The notes beneath the pieces were generated by a model. That model saw nothing but the letters and a program-made list of their open reading frames with translations, did not search any database and was not told the DNA's origin. The position numbers and the translations under genes are program-made. From Mycolicibacterium senegalense (lineage in GTDB: Bacteria; Actinomycetota; Actinomycetes; Mycobacteriales; Mycobacteriaceae): a stretch of 64,000 bases of DNA. Every line of letters begins with the position of its first letter. Position 1 is the first letter of the stretch. Positions 1 through 7,154 of this stretch are shown here, piece after piece. The stretch spans positions 1,426,001 to 1,490,000 of the forward strand of contig NZ_CP081000.1 of assembly GCF_019645875.1 (NCBI RefSeq), read 5' to 3'.

Positions 1-438
1 GATCCGCCGCGCAAATGGTGGCAGGCCGGGCCGGGTGAGGCGTGCATCGGATTCACCGAGAGCAAGATCACCAAGGTGCTGGCCCGCGGCAACCGACAGG
101 TGCCCGAGGTGGCCTACGCGGTGTGCGACCGGATCGGTGTACAGCCCAAGGACATCGACCTGTTGGTGACCAATCAGCCCAACCGGGTATTCCTGCGGAA
201 CTGGCGTGAGGCACTGGAGTTGCCTCCCGAGCGCCACCTGGACACGTTCGATGAATGCGGAAACCTTTTCGCCGCAGGCATTCCCGTCAACCTGGACCGG
301 GCCGTCACCAGCGGTCGGGTCAAGGCGGGCGATACCGTGCTGATGGCCGCCTTCGCCCACGCCGGTGACTTCGCCGGCGCTGCGGCGGTGCGCTGGGGCG
401 GGCGGGCAGGCGACGGCGCCGACGCGGGGCGCGTGTGA
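1..438 (+). CDS. 3-oxoacyl-ACP synthase III family protein, C-terminal part (5' truncated by window)
   Basis: The frame is open from the first base of the window and ends at the TGA at 436-438, so only about 145 C-terminal residues are present. They match the C-terminal half of KAS III (FabH-like) condensing enzymes: the LLVTNQPN segment occupies the place of the PHQAN motif, CGNLFAAGIP is the Asn-containing active-site loop, and AFAHAGDFAGAAAVRWG is the glycine-rich end of the fold. The residue in place of the usual catalytic His appears to be Asn, so classic decarboxylative condensation is doubtful and an acyltransferase or non-canonical role is possible. Its stop overlaps the start of the next gene (TGATG), implying translational coupling with an aminotransferase. 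The substrate is unknown. Confidence 0.8.
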   Translation, partial: DPPRKWWQAGPGEACIGFTESKITKVLARGNRQVPEVAYAVCDRIGVQPKDIDLLVTNQPNRVFLRNWREALELPPERHLDTFDECGNLFAAGIPVNLDRAVTSGRVKAGDTVLMAAFAHAGDFAGAAAVRWGGRAGDGADAGRV

Positions 439-1469
439 TGGCGGCACCGCGCACCACGCTGTCCGATGCGGTCGGCGCACTGCCGCAGGCCGTCAATCCG
501 TTGGCCTTGTCGCTCAACGAATGTCCGTTCCCCCCGTTGCCGGCGGTGCGTTCGGCGCTGCGGGCGTGCGACGGGGCCGCCAACCGGTATCCGGAGTTCC
601 TGCCGCGACGGCTGCGGTCGCTGATCGCCGAGCACGACGGGGTGGCCGAAGACCAGGTGATCGTCGGTGCCGGCGCCACCGGGGTCATCATGCAGGTGCT
701 GCGTGCGGTGACCAGCCCGGGCGACTCCATGGTGATGGCCTCGCCCACGTTCGACGGATATCCGATCTTCGCGCAGATGGCACGATTGCGGACGATCACG
801 GTGCCGCTCGATGCGCACGGTCACCACGACCTCGATGCGATGGCCGAGGCCGGCAGCCGCGCGAGGGTGGTGGCGGTCTGCCGGCCTCACAACCCGACGG
901 GCACCATCGAGCCGGCCGCCGAGATCGAACGCCTGCTCACCCGGCTTCCCGAGGACACCGTGGTGCTGCTCGACGAGGCATATGTGGAGTTCTTGACCGC
1001 CGAGCAACGTATCGACGGGCCCGGCCTGGTCGCCAGGTTCGGCAATGTCGTGGTGGTGCGAACCTTTTCGAAGGCATATGGCCTGGCGGGGCTACGGATC
1101 GGCTATGGGTTCTGCGCCCCGGACCTCGGCGGGCAGTTGTGGCAGATGCAGCTGCCGTTCGGGATCGGGCTCAGTGCGCAGGTCGCCGTCGCCGCCTCGT
1201 ATGATGCCGAAAGCCAACTGCGCCAACGTATCCGGATGATAGCCGCGGAGCGGCGTTATCTGCAGACCCGGTTGCGTGCACTGGGCGTCTACAGCACGGA
1301 CGGTCAGGCGAACTTCCTGTACCTGCCCGGCGGGTCCATTCCCTGGCCGGAGGTGTTCGAGGGCACCGGACTTCAGGTCCGCCACTACGGTGACGGCGGC
1401 GTGCGGATCACCGTCGGATCCAGGCCGTCCACCCGAGCCGTGCTGAAAGCGGTGACAGCGGCCGCCTGA
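438..1469 (+). CDS. Class I/II (HisC-like) PLP-dependent aminotransferase
   Basis: A 343-residue fold-type I aminotransferase. Visible motifs are SLNECPFPPLP near the N-terminus (the substrate-loop region of HisC-like enzymes), HNPTG near residue 152, the LLDEAYVEF strand (PLP-pyridine Asp), TFSKAYGLAGLRIG with the Schiff-base lysine near residue 212, and the phosphate/carboxylate Arg that follows. Length fits histidinol-phosphate aminotransferase-like enzymes, but no histidine genes lie nearby, so a HisC role is not supported. ATG 438 overlaps the upstream stop; an in-frame GTG at 435 is an alternative. Coupling to a KAS III-like protein suggests a small biosynthetic unit that acylates or aminates a metabolite. 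That is inference; the substrate cannot be read from sequence. Confidence 0.85.
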   Translation: MAAPRTTLSDAVGALPQAVNPLALSLNECPFPPLPAVRSALRACDGAANRYPEFLPRRLRSLIAEHDGVAEDQVIVGAGATGVIMQVLRAVTSPGDSMVMASPTFDGYPIFAQMARLRTITVPLDAHGHHDLDAMAEAGSRARVVAVCRPHNPTGTIEPAAEIERLLTRLPEDTVVLLDEAYVEFLTAEQRIDGPGLVARFGNVVVVRTFSKAYGLAGLRIGYGFCAPDLGGQLWQMQLPFGIGLSAQVAVAASYDAESQLRQRIRMIAAERRYLQTRLRALGVYSTDGQANFLYLPGGSIPWPEVFEGTGLQVRHYGDGGVRITVGSRPSTRAVLKAVTAAA

Positions 1470-1539
1470 TCGCCCCCTGCCCGCGGCCGGATGCGCGCGG
1501 AATGCGCGGCCCCCGCTCGGTGATGCGGTAAGAAGAGGC

Positions 1540-2043
1540 GTGCCCTCACCACCGGACAAACGTGACCCCATCGCGCAGGCCCGCGCGAACTGGGAGGCCG
1601 CGGGGTGGGGCGACGTGGCCGGCGGCATGGTCGCGGTGACGTCGGTGATGCGGGCCCACCAGATCCTGCTCGCCCGCGTGGAGTCCGCACTACGGCCTTA
1701 CGATCTGAGCTTCTCGCGGTTCGAGCTGCTGCGGCTGCTGGCGTTCAGCCGGGCCGGTGCCCTGCCGATCACCAAAGCCTCTGATCGTCTCCAGGTGCAT
1801 GTCACCAGCGTCACCCACGCCATTCGGCGCCTGGAAGCCAGTGGTCTGGTGGAGCGTGTTCCGCACCCGACCGACGGGCGCACGACATTGGTGCAGATCA
1901 CCGAACTCGGGCGTTCGACGGTCGAGGACGCCACGGTGACCCTGAACCAGCAGGTCTTCGCCGACGTCGGGATGTCCGACGAAGAGTCACAAGCGTTGGT
2001 GGCGTCGATCGAGACGCTGCGCCGACACTCCGGGGACTTCTGA
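1540..2043 (+). CDS. MarR-family transcriptional regulator
   Basis: A 167-residue winged-helix protein. The MarR core runs from about residue 35 to 140: a helix ending in FELLRLLAFSR, the recognition segment around LQVHVTSVTHAIRRLEASGLV and the wing HPTDGRTTLVQITELG. The GTG start at 1540 is the first in frame and has an AGAAGAGG purine tract directly before it with very short spacing; an internal ATG at 1627 would truncate the first helix. The gene sits alone on the plus strand, 70 nt after the aminotransferase and 56 nt before a lipoprotein gene. Its target and ligand are unknown; autoregulation would be typical of the family. Confidence 0.88.
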   Translation: MPSPPDKRDPIAQARANWEAAGWGDVAGGMVAVTSVMRAHQILLARVESALRPYDLSFSRFELLRLLAFSRAGALPITKASDRLQVHVTSVTHAIRRLEASGLVERVPHPTDGRTTLVQITELGRSTVEDATVTLNQQVFADVGMSDEESQALVASIETLRRHSGDF

Positions 2044-2099
2044 CCCTGGGCCGGGCGGGCAAACCCGCCTACCCTCGAGCGCAGTTGAGGGGAGGCTGC

Positions 2100-2525
2100 A
2101 TGAACGTCAAACGGGTGGGTGCGGCACTGGGTGCCGTCGCCGTCGTGTCGATGGCGGCCTGCAGTACCACCACCACCGGGGTGGCCACCGCGCCCGATGA
2201 CGTGACGCCGTTCACGACGTCGTCGAAGGCGCCCAGGTCCACCGCCGCACGGAGTCCCCGTCCGGCTCCGGGCGCCGCGCAGCTGCCGCCGGAGGCGTTC
2301 GCCGAGGTTCGCGCCGCCGGTATTCAAGGCTCTGACAAGGCCATCCGCGAGCAGTTGATGCTGGCCTGCATCATGGCCGGCGGAAGCTTCAACAAGACGA
2401 GACAAGACGTCGTCGACGTGCTGATCAAAATGGGCAGCCGAGTTTCTCCGGGTGCTCTCAGGACGATCGTGGACGTGGCGCTCAAGTACGAGTGCCCCGA
2501 ACTGGCCGGGAAACTCGGCGGCTGA
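2100..2525 (+). CDS. Small DUF732-like lipoprotein
   Basis: A 141-residue exported protein. The ATG at 2100 follows a strong GAGGGGAGG ribosome-binding site; a TTG 15 nt upstream is less likely. The N-terminus is a lipoprotein signal (basic MNVKR, hydrophobic core, lipobox SMAAC), followed by a Thr/Ser/Pro-rich linker to about residue 65. The C-terminal domain has two cysteines (LACIMAG and YECPEL) in the spacing seen in the mycobacterial DUF732 family, probably a disulfide. It is expected to be diacylated and anchored on the outer face of the cytoplasmic membrane. Its role is unknown. It converges on the sensor kinase gene that ends at 2553. Confidence 0.75.
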   Translation: MNVKRVGAALGAVAVVSMAACSTTTTGVATAPDDVTPFTTSSKAPRSTAARSPRPAPGAAQLPPEAFAEVRAAGIQGSDKAIREQLMLACIMAGGSFNKTRQDVVDVLIKMGSRVSPGALRTIVDVALKYECPELAGKLGG

Positions 2526-2552
2526 TCGGCGATGAGTCGAGCCTAGACCTGG

Positions 2553-3767
2553 CTACTCCATGACGGACGGCAACGGGATCGTCGCGGTGACCGTGGTACC
2601 CGCGCCCGGCCTCGACCGGATGTGGAGCCGGCCGCCGACGATCTCGGCCCGTTCGGCCATCGAGAGCAATCCGTATCCGCCCATCTCGTCACTGCCCAGC
2701 GGGTGCTCGAAGGTGTCGAAACCCTTTCCGTCGTCGACGATTTCGAGGCGTGCCACACCGTCGTCGACGGCGAAGGTGAGCCGGGCCCGATCCGCCTCGG
2801 CGTGTTTGACCACATTCTGCAGGCACTCCTGGGCGATCCGGTACAGCGCCAGCTCGATGTGATCGGGCACCCGGGTCTCGGCCAGGTCGACATCGATGGG
2901 AATCCGGGGGATCGAGCGGGCCAGGCTGGCCAACCCGCCCGACAAACCCAGGTCGTCGAGCACGGGTGGACGCAGGCCGCTGATCGCCGCCCTGGCCTCC
3001 TGCAGAGTCAGCGCCACCAGTTCACGGGCGGCGGCCAACTGTTCGGCCACCGTCTGCGGGTCGACCGCGCGGGCCGCGGCGTCGAGCCGGTAGGACAGCG
3101 TCACCAGGCGCTGAGAGATGCCGTCGTGAATGTCGCCCGCCAAGCGTCGTCGCTCGATCTCCTGCGCCTGGATGACCTGTTCGACGAAATTCTCGTGGGC
3201 GCGTTCGCGTGCCACCAGTTGCCGGTGCAACCGGGCCTGGTGCAAAGCCCCGGCGATCAGCCGGCCGATCACCAACAGCAATTCCACGTCGCGCGGCGTG
3301 AACTCGCGGCGGTCGACGGTGTGCACGTTGAGCACGCCGACAAGGCCACCCGGCCCGGTCTCCATCGGGACCGAGACCATCGAGGTGAAATCCCGCCCGC
3401 GCAGCGACTCGAACGGCTTGTAGCGGGGATCGGACTCCTTGTCGTGGCTGATCACCACGGGCTGGCGGTGGCTGGCCACCCAACCGGAGATGCCCTGCCC
3501 CAGCGGGAGCCGGATCTTGCCGATCTCGGCGTCGAACGGCGGGGTGGCCCCGGCCAGCGTCAGCGCGCGATCCGAATCGTCGAGCACGTGCACGAAGCAC
3601 ACGTCGGTGGCGGTGGCCTCGGTGATCATCCCGGCCGCGGCGGCGGCCAGCGGCTCGACGCCCGGACCGCTCGATGCGGCGCGGATGAGCTCGCGCAGCA
3701 GGGCCAGCTCACGGTCGGCGGTGAGATCGATCGGGCCAAGTTCACGTCCCGGCTTCTCGTCGGTCAT
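2553..3767 (-). CDS. GAF-domain sensor histidine kinase (NarL/DevS-type)
   Basis: A 404-residue soluble kinase with no membrane segments. A GAF domain spans about residues 25-175 and contains LPLGQGISGWVASHRQPV. The HisKA_3 dimerisation/phosphoacceptor segment IERRRLAGDIHDGISQR carries the presumed phosphoacceptor His214. A HATPase_c domain follows, with the N-box around LQNVVKHA, the G1 box IVDDGKGF and the G2 GGYGLLSM. The ATG at 3767 overlaps the stop of the response-regulator gene (ATGA), so the two are co-translated. The GAF domain probably senses a small cytosolic ligand or redox signal; no haem-ligand His can be assigned with confidence. It phosphorylates the adjacent LuxR-type regulator by family analogy. 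Confidence 0.9.
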   Translation of the reverse strand: MTDEKPGRELGPIDLTADRELALLRELIRAASSGPGVEPLAAAAAGMITEATATDVCFVHVLDDSDRALTLAGATPPFDAEIGKIRLPLGQGISGWVASHRQPVVISHDKESDPRYKPFESLRGRDFTSMVSVPMETGPGGLVGVLNVHTVDRREFTPRDVELLLVIGRLIAGALHQARLHRQLVARERAHENFVEQVIQAQEIERRRLAGDIHDGISQRLVTLSYRLDAAARAVDPQTVAEQLAAARELVALTLQEARAAISGLRPPVLDDLGLSGGLASLARSIPRIPIDVDLAETRVPDHIELALYRIAQECLQNVVKHAEADRARLTFAVDDGVARLEIVDDGKGFDTFEHPLGSDEMGGYGLLSMAERAEIVGGRLHIRSRPGAGTTVTATIPLPSVME

Positions 3768-4426
3768 TGGTAGATGCCCTCGCGCAGCGCGGTGGCCACG
3801 GCGCCCGCGCGGTCGCTGACCCCGAGCTTGCGGTAGATGGAGCGCAGGTGCGTCTTCACGGTTTCCTCGCCGATCACCAGCTTGTTGGCGATCCCGCGGT
3901 TGGACAGGCCGGCGACCACGAAGGACAGGATCTCGCTCTCACGCTGGGTCAGGCCCTGCCGAACCCCGGGCCAGAACTCGTCGCGCTGCAGCCGGGCCGC
4001 GGTGCCGGCCGCTCGAGCCGCCATCCCCGGATCGATCGCGGTCTGGCCGCTGTGGGCGAACTCGAGCTGACGCACGAGCTCATCGCTGCTGATGCTCTTG
4101 AGCAGATAGCCCGCGGCACCCACCCGCAGCGCCTGGAAGAGGTATTGCTCGTCGTCGTAGACCGACAGCATGACCACTTTGCGGTCCGCGTCGCGCTCAC
4201 GCAGCACCCGGCACAGGTCCAACCCGCTGGAACCCTCCATGCGCACATCGCACAGCACGATGTCGGGGTCGAGTGTCTCGATCACGCTCAGCGCGCGTTC
4301 GGCGCCTACGGCCTGGCCGACCACTTCGACCCGGTCGTTGAACGCGGCAAGCATGGCCTTGAGACCCTCGATGACCATCTCATGGTCGTCGACCAGCACA
4401 AGGCGCACTGGGTTGGAGGGCGCCAT
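3764..4426 (-). CDS. NarL/LuxR-type response regulator
   Basis: A 220-residue protein with a receiver domain (residues 7-125) and a LuxR-type helix-turn-helix (about 155-215). Receiver residues are visible: the acidic pair in VLVDDHE, phosphoacceptor Asp60 in IVLCDVRM and Lys110 in YLLKSIS. The HTH has the family pattern LTQRESEIL, GLSNRGIANKL, ETVKTHLRSIYRKLGV. It is the first gene of a two-gene minus-strand operon with its cognate kinase. Two GC-rich inverted repeats lie just upstream (4431-4494) and could be autoregulatory sites. The regulon is unknown. Confidence 0.92.
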   Translation of the reverse strand: MAPSNPVRLVLVDDHEMVIEGLKAMLAAFNDRVEVVGQAVGAERALSVIETLDPDIVLCDVRMEGSSGLDLCRVLRERDADRKVVMLSVYDDEQYLFQALRVGAAGYLLKSISSDELVRQLEFAHSGQTAIDPGMAARAAGTAARLQRDEFWPGVRQGLTQRESEILSFVVAGLSNRGIANKLVIGEETVKTHLRSIYRKLGVSDRAGAVATALREGIYQ

Positions 4427-4430
4427 GGCA

Positions 4431-4494
4431 TCACCCTAGAGGGGGTGAGGTCTGGAGTAGATCAACTTGACCGGCCCAATCCCCCCTACGGGGG
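4431..4494. promoter_or_regulatory. GC-rich inverted repeats in the response regulator/HAD divergent region
   Basis: TCACCC at 4431-4436 is repeated in inverted orientation as GGGTGA at 4443-4448 with a 6-nt spacer, 5 nt upstream of the response-regulator ATG. A second dyad, CCCC-CTAC-GGGGG, lies at 4482-4494. Position between divergent genes suggests binding sites for the NarL-type regulator or a repressor. No consensus is known to me for this regulator, so the assignment is speculative. Confidence 0.3.
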
Positions 4495-4512
4495 ACGCGC
4501 CGGCGGTGTGAC

Positions 4513-5328
4513 GTGGGCCACTCTCATGTGGTGTCGTCAACACAAGAGAAGTCATGGCGGGCCGGGCGGTTCTGGTGGGACTGTTCGCAGCCTGATACGA
4601 GTGCCCATCCGCTGCGTGCGGTGATCCTGGACCTCGATGCGCTGTCGGATCTCGACGTCGACGGACATCGGGTTGTCTTCAACGCCGCCTTCGCCGCACA
4701 CGGTCTGCCCATCGAGTGGGGCGTGGCGCGGTATCGGCAGCTTCTTGCGCTGCACGACGAACGTCAACGGGTCACTGCCGAACTGCGCAAGCGTTGTGTC
4801 GGGCCGGACTGTGATGTGCTCACCGAAGTGCTCGCCGACGAGATCTGCATGACCAAGGACATGATGTTCGACGAGATGATCCTCGACGCCGGCCTGACGC
4901 CGCGGGCCGGCCTGGAGGATCTGATGAACGACGCGTTCCTGGCCGGGCTGCCGGTCGGCGTGGTCGCCGCGGGCCGTCGGCGCTGGGCCGAACCGCTGGT
5001 GCGCCAGCTGGTCGGTGACGGCCTGGTGGAAACGGTCGTCACCACCGATGACGTCAGCGCGGCCAGGGCCGAGCTGTACCGGCACGCCCTGGATGAGCTG
5101 GGTGTGGCCGGCCACGACGCGCTGGCCGTCGCCGGCTCGGCGCCAGGTCTGCGGGCCGCCAACGACGCCGGGATGGCCAGTCTGCTCATCGACCCCGAGA
5201 CCGGGTCCGGGTCGTACGCGGCGGTCGCGGTCCGGCCCGACTTCGCCGGCGCCGAGCCGCTGCGCCTGCCGGTGTGTCAGCGCTTGCACAGCCAGTGGTG
5301 GGCTCAGCGCAGCCCGTCTGCTGCCTAA
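4513..5328 (+). CDS. HAD-superfamily protein with degenerate phosphatase motifs
   Basis: Up to 271 residues. The core from about residue 35 has HAD topology similar to CbbY/beta-phosphoglucomutase-like phosphatases: AVILDLDALSDLDVDGHR is motif I with both aspartates, a helical cap follows, GVVAAGRRRW takes the place of motif II (the usual Thr/Ser is Ala), and ALAVAGSAPGLRAANDAGM takes the place of the motif III/IV region (the usual GD/DD acid is not evident). Catalysis as a normal phosphatase is therefore uncertain. The start is unclear: GTG 4513, 4528 and 4531 are in frame, and GTG 4621 would begin right at motif I. A 13-codon frame at 4554-4595 with AAGAGAAG upstream might be a leader peptide. 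Confidence 0.7.
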   Translation: MGHSHVVSSTQEKSWRAGRFWWDCSQPDTSAHPLRAVILDLDALSDLDVDGHRVVFNAAFAAHGLPIEWGVARYRQLLALHDERQRVTAELRKRCVGPDCDVLTEVLADEICMTKDMMFDEMILDAGLTPRAGLEDLMNDAFLAGLPVGVVAAGRRRWAEPLVRQLVGDGLVETVVTTDDVSAARAELYRHALDELGVAGHDALAVAGSAPGLRAANDAGMASLLIDPETGSGSYAAVAVRPDFAGAEPLRLPVCQRLHSQWWAQRSPSAA

Positions 5329-5340
5329 GCCAGTGGGGGG

Positions 5341-5404
5341 CTCGCGTTCGTAACGTGGCGGCGGTGAAACTCGGTTTCTGGCGCCACCACGTTACGAACG
5401 CGAG
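5341..5404. repeat. Perfect 18-bp inverted repeat forming a long hairpin
   Basis: The left arm CTCGCGTTCGTAACGTGG (5341-5358) is exactly complementary to 5387-5404. The interior continues the symmetry: GGCG/CGCC-type pairing next to the arms and GAAAC (5366-5370) facing GTTTC (5374-5378) around a TCG centre, so nearly the whole 64 bp can fold on itself. It begins 12 nt after the HAD stop codon and ends 32 nt before the DUF559 gene. It could be a transcription terminator, but there is no T-tract and its length exceeds a normal terminator. A palindromic intergenic repeat element is the alternative. Confidence 0.85.
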
Positions 5405-5436
5405 GCTGTCGGTGGGCGCGGGCAGACTTCGCCCGC

Positions 5437-6339
5437 ATGGTGGAGCCGTTCATCGGCAGCGAGGCCGTTGCGGTCGGCAGGCTGACACGCCACGATCTGC
5501 GTGCCCGGTTCACCGCTGTGCACCACGACATCTATGTGCCCCGGGGGACTCGGCCCACCGCGGTGCTGCGTGCCAAAGCAGCCTGGTTGCGATCACGGCG
5601 GCGGGGCGTATTGGCCGGGTATTCCGCGTCGGCGCTGCATGGAGCGCGTTGGATCGATCCTGCGCTTCCCGCCAACATTCTCGACACCAATCGGCGACCG
5701 ACCCGGGGAGTCGTCGCCTGGGCCGACGCGGTCGATGATGACGAAATCTGTCTGATCGGCGATATCCGGTTGACCAACCCGCTACGGACGGCGGTAGACC
5801 TCGCCTGCCGACTGCCAGAAGACGCCGCTGTGGCAGCGATCGATGCCCTGGCGCGGGCCACTCGGCTGAAAGTCGCTGACATCGAACTGGCAGCGCAGCG
5901 GTATACCGGCCGCAAAGGCATCAAACAGGCACGTGCGAGCATTGCCCTGGTCGACCCCGGAGCCGAATCCCCGCAAGAAACCTGGTTGCGGCTGTTGGTT
6001 GTTCGTGCCGGCTATCCACCACCACGGACACAGCACCCGATCTACAACGAGTACGGCGCATTGATCGGAGAGGCCGATCTTGCCTGGCCGGAGCTGAAGA
6101 TCGTCATGGAGTACGAAGGCCTGCACCACACCGATCCCGATGTTCTCCGCAAGGACATCGCCCGTATCGACGCGATGATCGAAATGGGCTGGACCGTCAT
6201 TCGGGTCACCTGCCGCGACGGCGAGGCCAATGTTCTCGGCAAGCTTGCCAAGGCCTGGCGCGACGAGAATCAGCTCCGCAGCGTCTCGATCACCGCGCTG
6301 AAGTCCTTGTCGGCATGCTCGTCGGCGAACGCGGCGTAG
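5437..6339 (+). CDS. DUF559-domain protein with AbiEi-like N-terminal region
   Basis: A 300-residue protein. The N-terminal ~110 residues (VGRLTRHDLRARFTAVHHDIYVPRG, then SASALHGARW) resemble the winged-helix and middle domain of AbiEi/type IV antitoxin-like proteins. The C-terminal ~100 residues are a DUF559 (Vsr-related endonuclease-like) fold, with PLKTW-like PQETWLRLLVVRAG, EADLAWPELKIVMEYEGLHH and a conserved YEG/H-D pattern. Such genes are widespread in mycobacteria; the function is unknown, and a nuclease-fold role in defence or DNA transactions is only an analogy. No AbiEii-type toxin lies beside it. The 3' end overlaps the convergent mmsB gene by 70 nt. Confidence 0.75.
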   Translation: MVEPFIGSEAVAVGRLTRHDLRARFTAVHHDIYVPRGTRPTAVLRAKAAWLRSRRRGVLAGYSASALHGARWIDPALPANILDTNRRPTRGVVAWADAVDDDEICLIGDIRLTNPLRTAVDLACRLPEDAAVAAIDALARATRLKVADIELAAQRYTGRKGIKQARASIALVDPGAESPQETWLRLLVVRAGYPPPRTQHPIYNEYGALIGEADLAWPELKIVMEYEGLHHTDPDVLRKDIARIDAMIEMGWTVIRVTCRDGEANVLGKLAKAWRDENQLRSVSITALKSLSACSSANAA

Positions 6340-7142
6340 ATCTGGGCGGCATGCGTGCCGAGGGGAGCCGAGGACCCGGTCGACATCACCGCCGCCATCG
6401 CCAGACCGAGGTCCTTGTTCATCAACGCGGTGGCGAACCCCGGCTTGAAGTCGTTGTTGGCCGGCGACGTCGGAACCGGTCCTGGCACCGGACAATTGGT
6501 GTGGACGGCCCAGCAGTTTCCGGTCGCGCCGGTGATCACGTCGAACAGTGACTGCGCGGACAGGCCCAACTTCTCGGCCAGTACGAAAGCCTCACCGACG
6601 GCGATCTGCTGCACCGCGAGCACCATGTTGTTGCAGAGTTTGGCCGCCTGACCGGTGCCCGAGCCGCCGCAGTGGATGATCTTGCCCGCCATGGGGTCCA
6701 GCACCGGGCGGGCGCGCTCGAATGCTTCATCGGTACCGCCGACCATGAACGCCAGCGTGCCCGCGGTCGCGCCCTTCACCCCGCCGGACACCGGAGCGTC
6801 GAGCTGGACGTGCCCGTGTTCGCCTGCCTTGGCATGGATCTCGCGGGCGTCGTCGACCGAGATGGTCGAGGTGTCGATGAACAAGGTGTCTTTCGGCGCT
6901 GCCGGCAGCACCTCGGCATAACACGCTTTAACGATGTTGCCGTTGGGCAGCGAGGTGATCACCACCTCGGCACCGGACACCGCCTCGGCGCCGGTGTCGA
7001 AGATCTTGGCGCCGTTGGCCTCAGCGGCCGCCTTCAACGCAGGCACGGGATCGAAGCCGTGCACCGTATGGCCGGCCGCTGCCAGGTTGGCCGCCATCGG
7101 CCCGCCCATGTGGCCCAAGCCGAGGAACGCGATCGTGGTCAC
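6270..7142 (-). CDS. mmsB: 3-hydroxyisobutyrate dehydrogenase
   Basis: A 290-residue beta-hydroxyacid dehydrogenase that oxidises 3-hydroxyisobutyrate to methylmalonate semialdehyde in valine degradation. The N-terminus has the Rossmann motif FLGLGHMGGPMAANL, then the substrate motif DAPVSGGVKGA near residue 118, and the catalytic-lysine segment GTGQAAKLCNNMV near residue 165. Length is typical. The GTG start at 7142 is preceded by GGGAG at suitable spacing. It is the last gene of a minus-strand operon after mmsA and an acyl-CoA dehydrogenase, 12 nt downstream of the latter, which matches the valine/isobutyryl-CoA pathway. Confidence 0.93.
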   Translation of the reverse strand: MTTIAFLGLGHMGGPMAANLAAAGHTVHGFDPVPALKAAAEANGAKIFDTGAEAVSGAEVVITSLPNGNIVKACYAEVLPAAPKDTLFIDTSTISVDDAREIHAKAGEHGHVQLDAPVSGGVKGATAGTLAFMVGGTDEAFERARPVLDPMAGKIIHCGGSGTGQAAKLCNNMVLAVQQIAVGEAFVLAEKLGLSAQSLFDVITGATGNCWAVHTNCPVPGPVPTSPANNDFKPGFATALMNKDLGLAMAAVMSTGSSAPLGTHAAQIYAAFADEHADKDFSAVIETLRS

Positions 7143-7154
7143 GTGTGTCTCTCC

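Noticed and set aside
4554..4595. A 13-codon leader peptide frame before the HAD gene
   Set aside because: It has a purine-rich upstream sequence, but such short frames arise by chance and no attenuator follows; kept only as a remark in the HAD entry.
5341..5404. Interpretation of the palindrome as a CRISPR or IS terminal repeat
   Set aside because: There is one copy only, no spacers, no transposase and no target duplication nearby.
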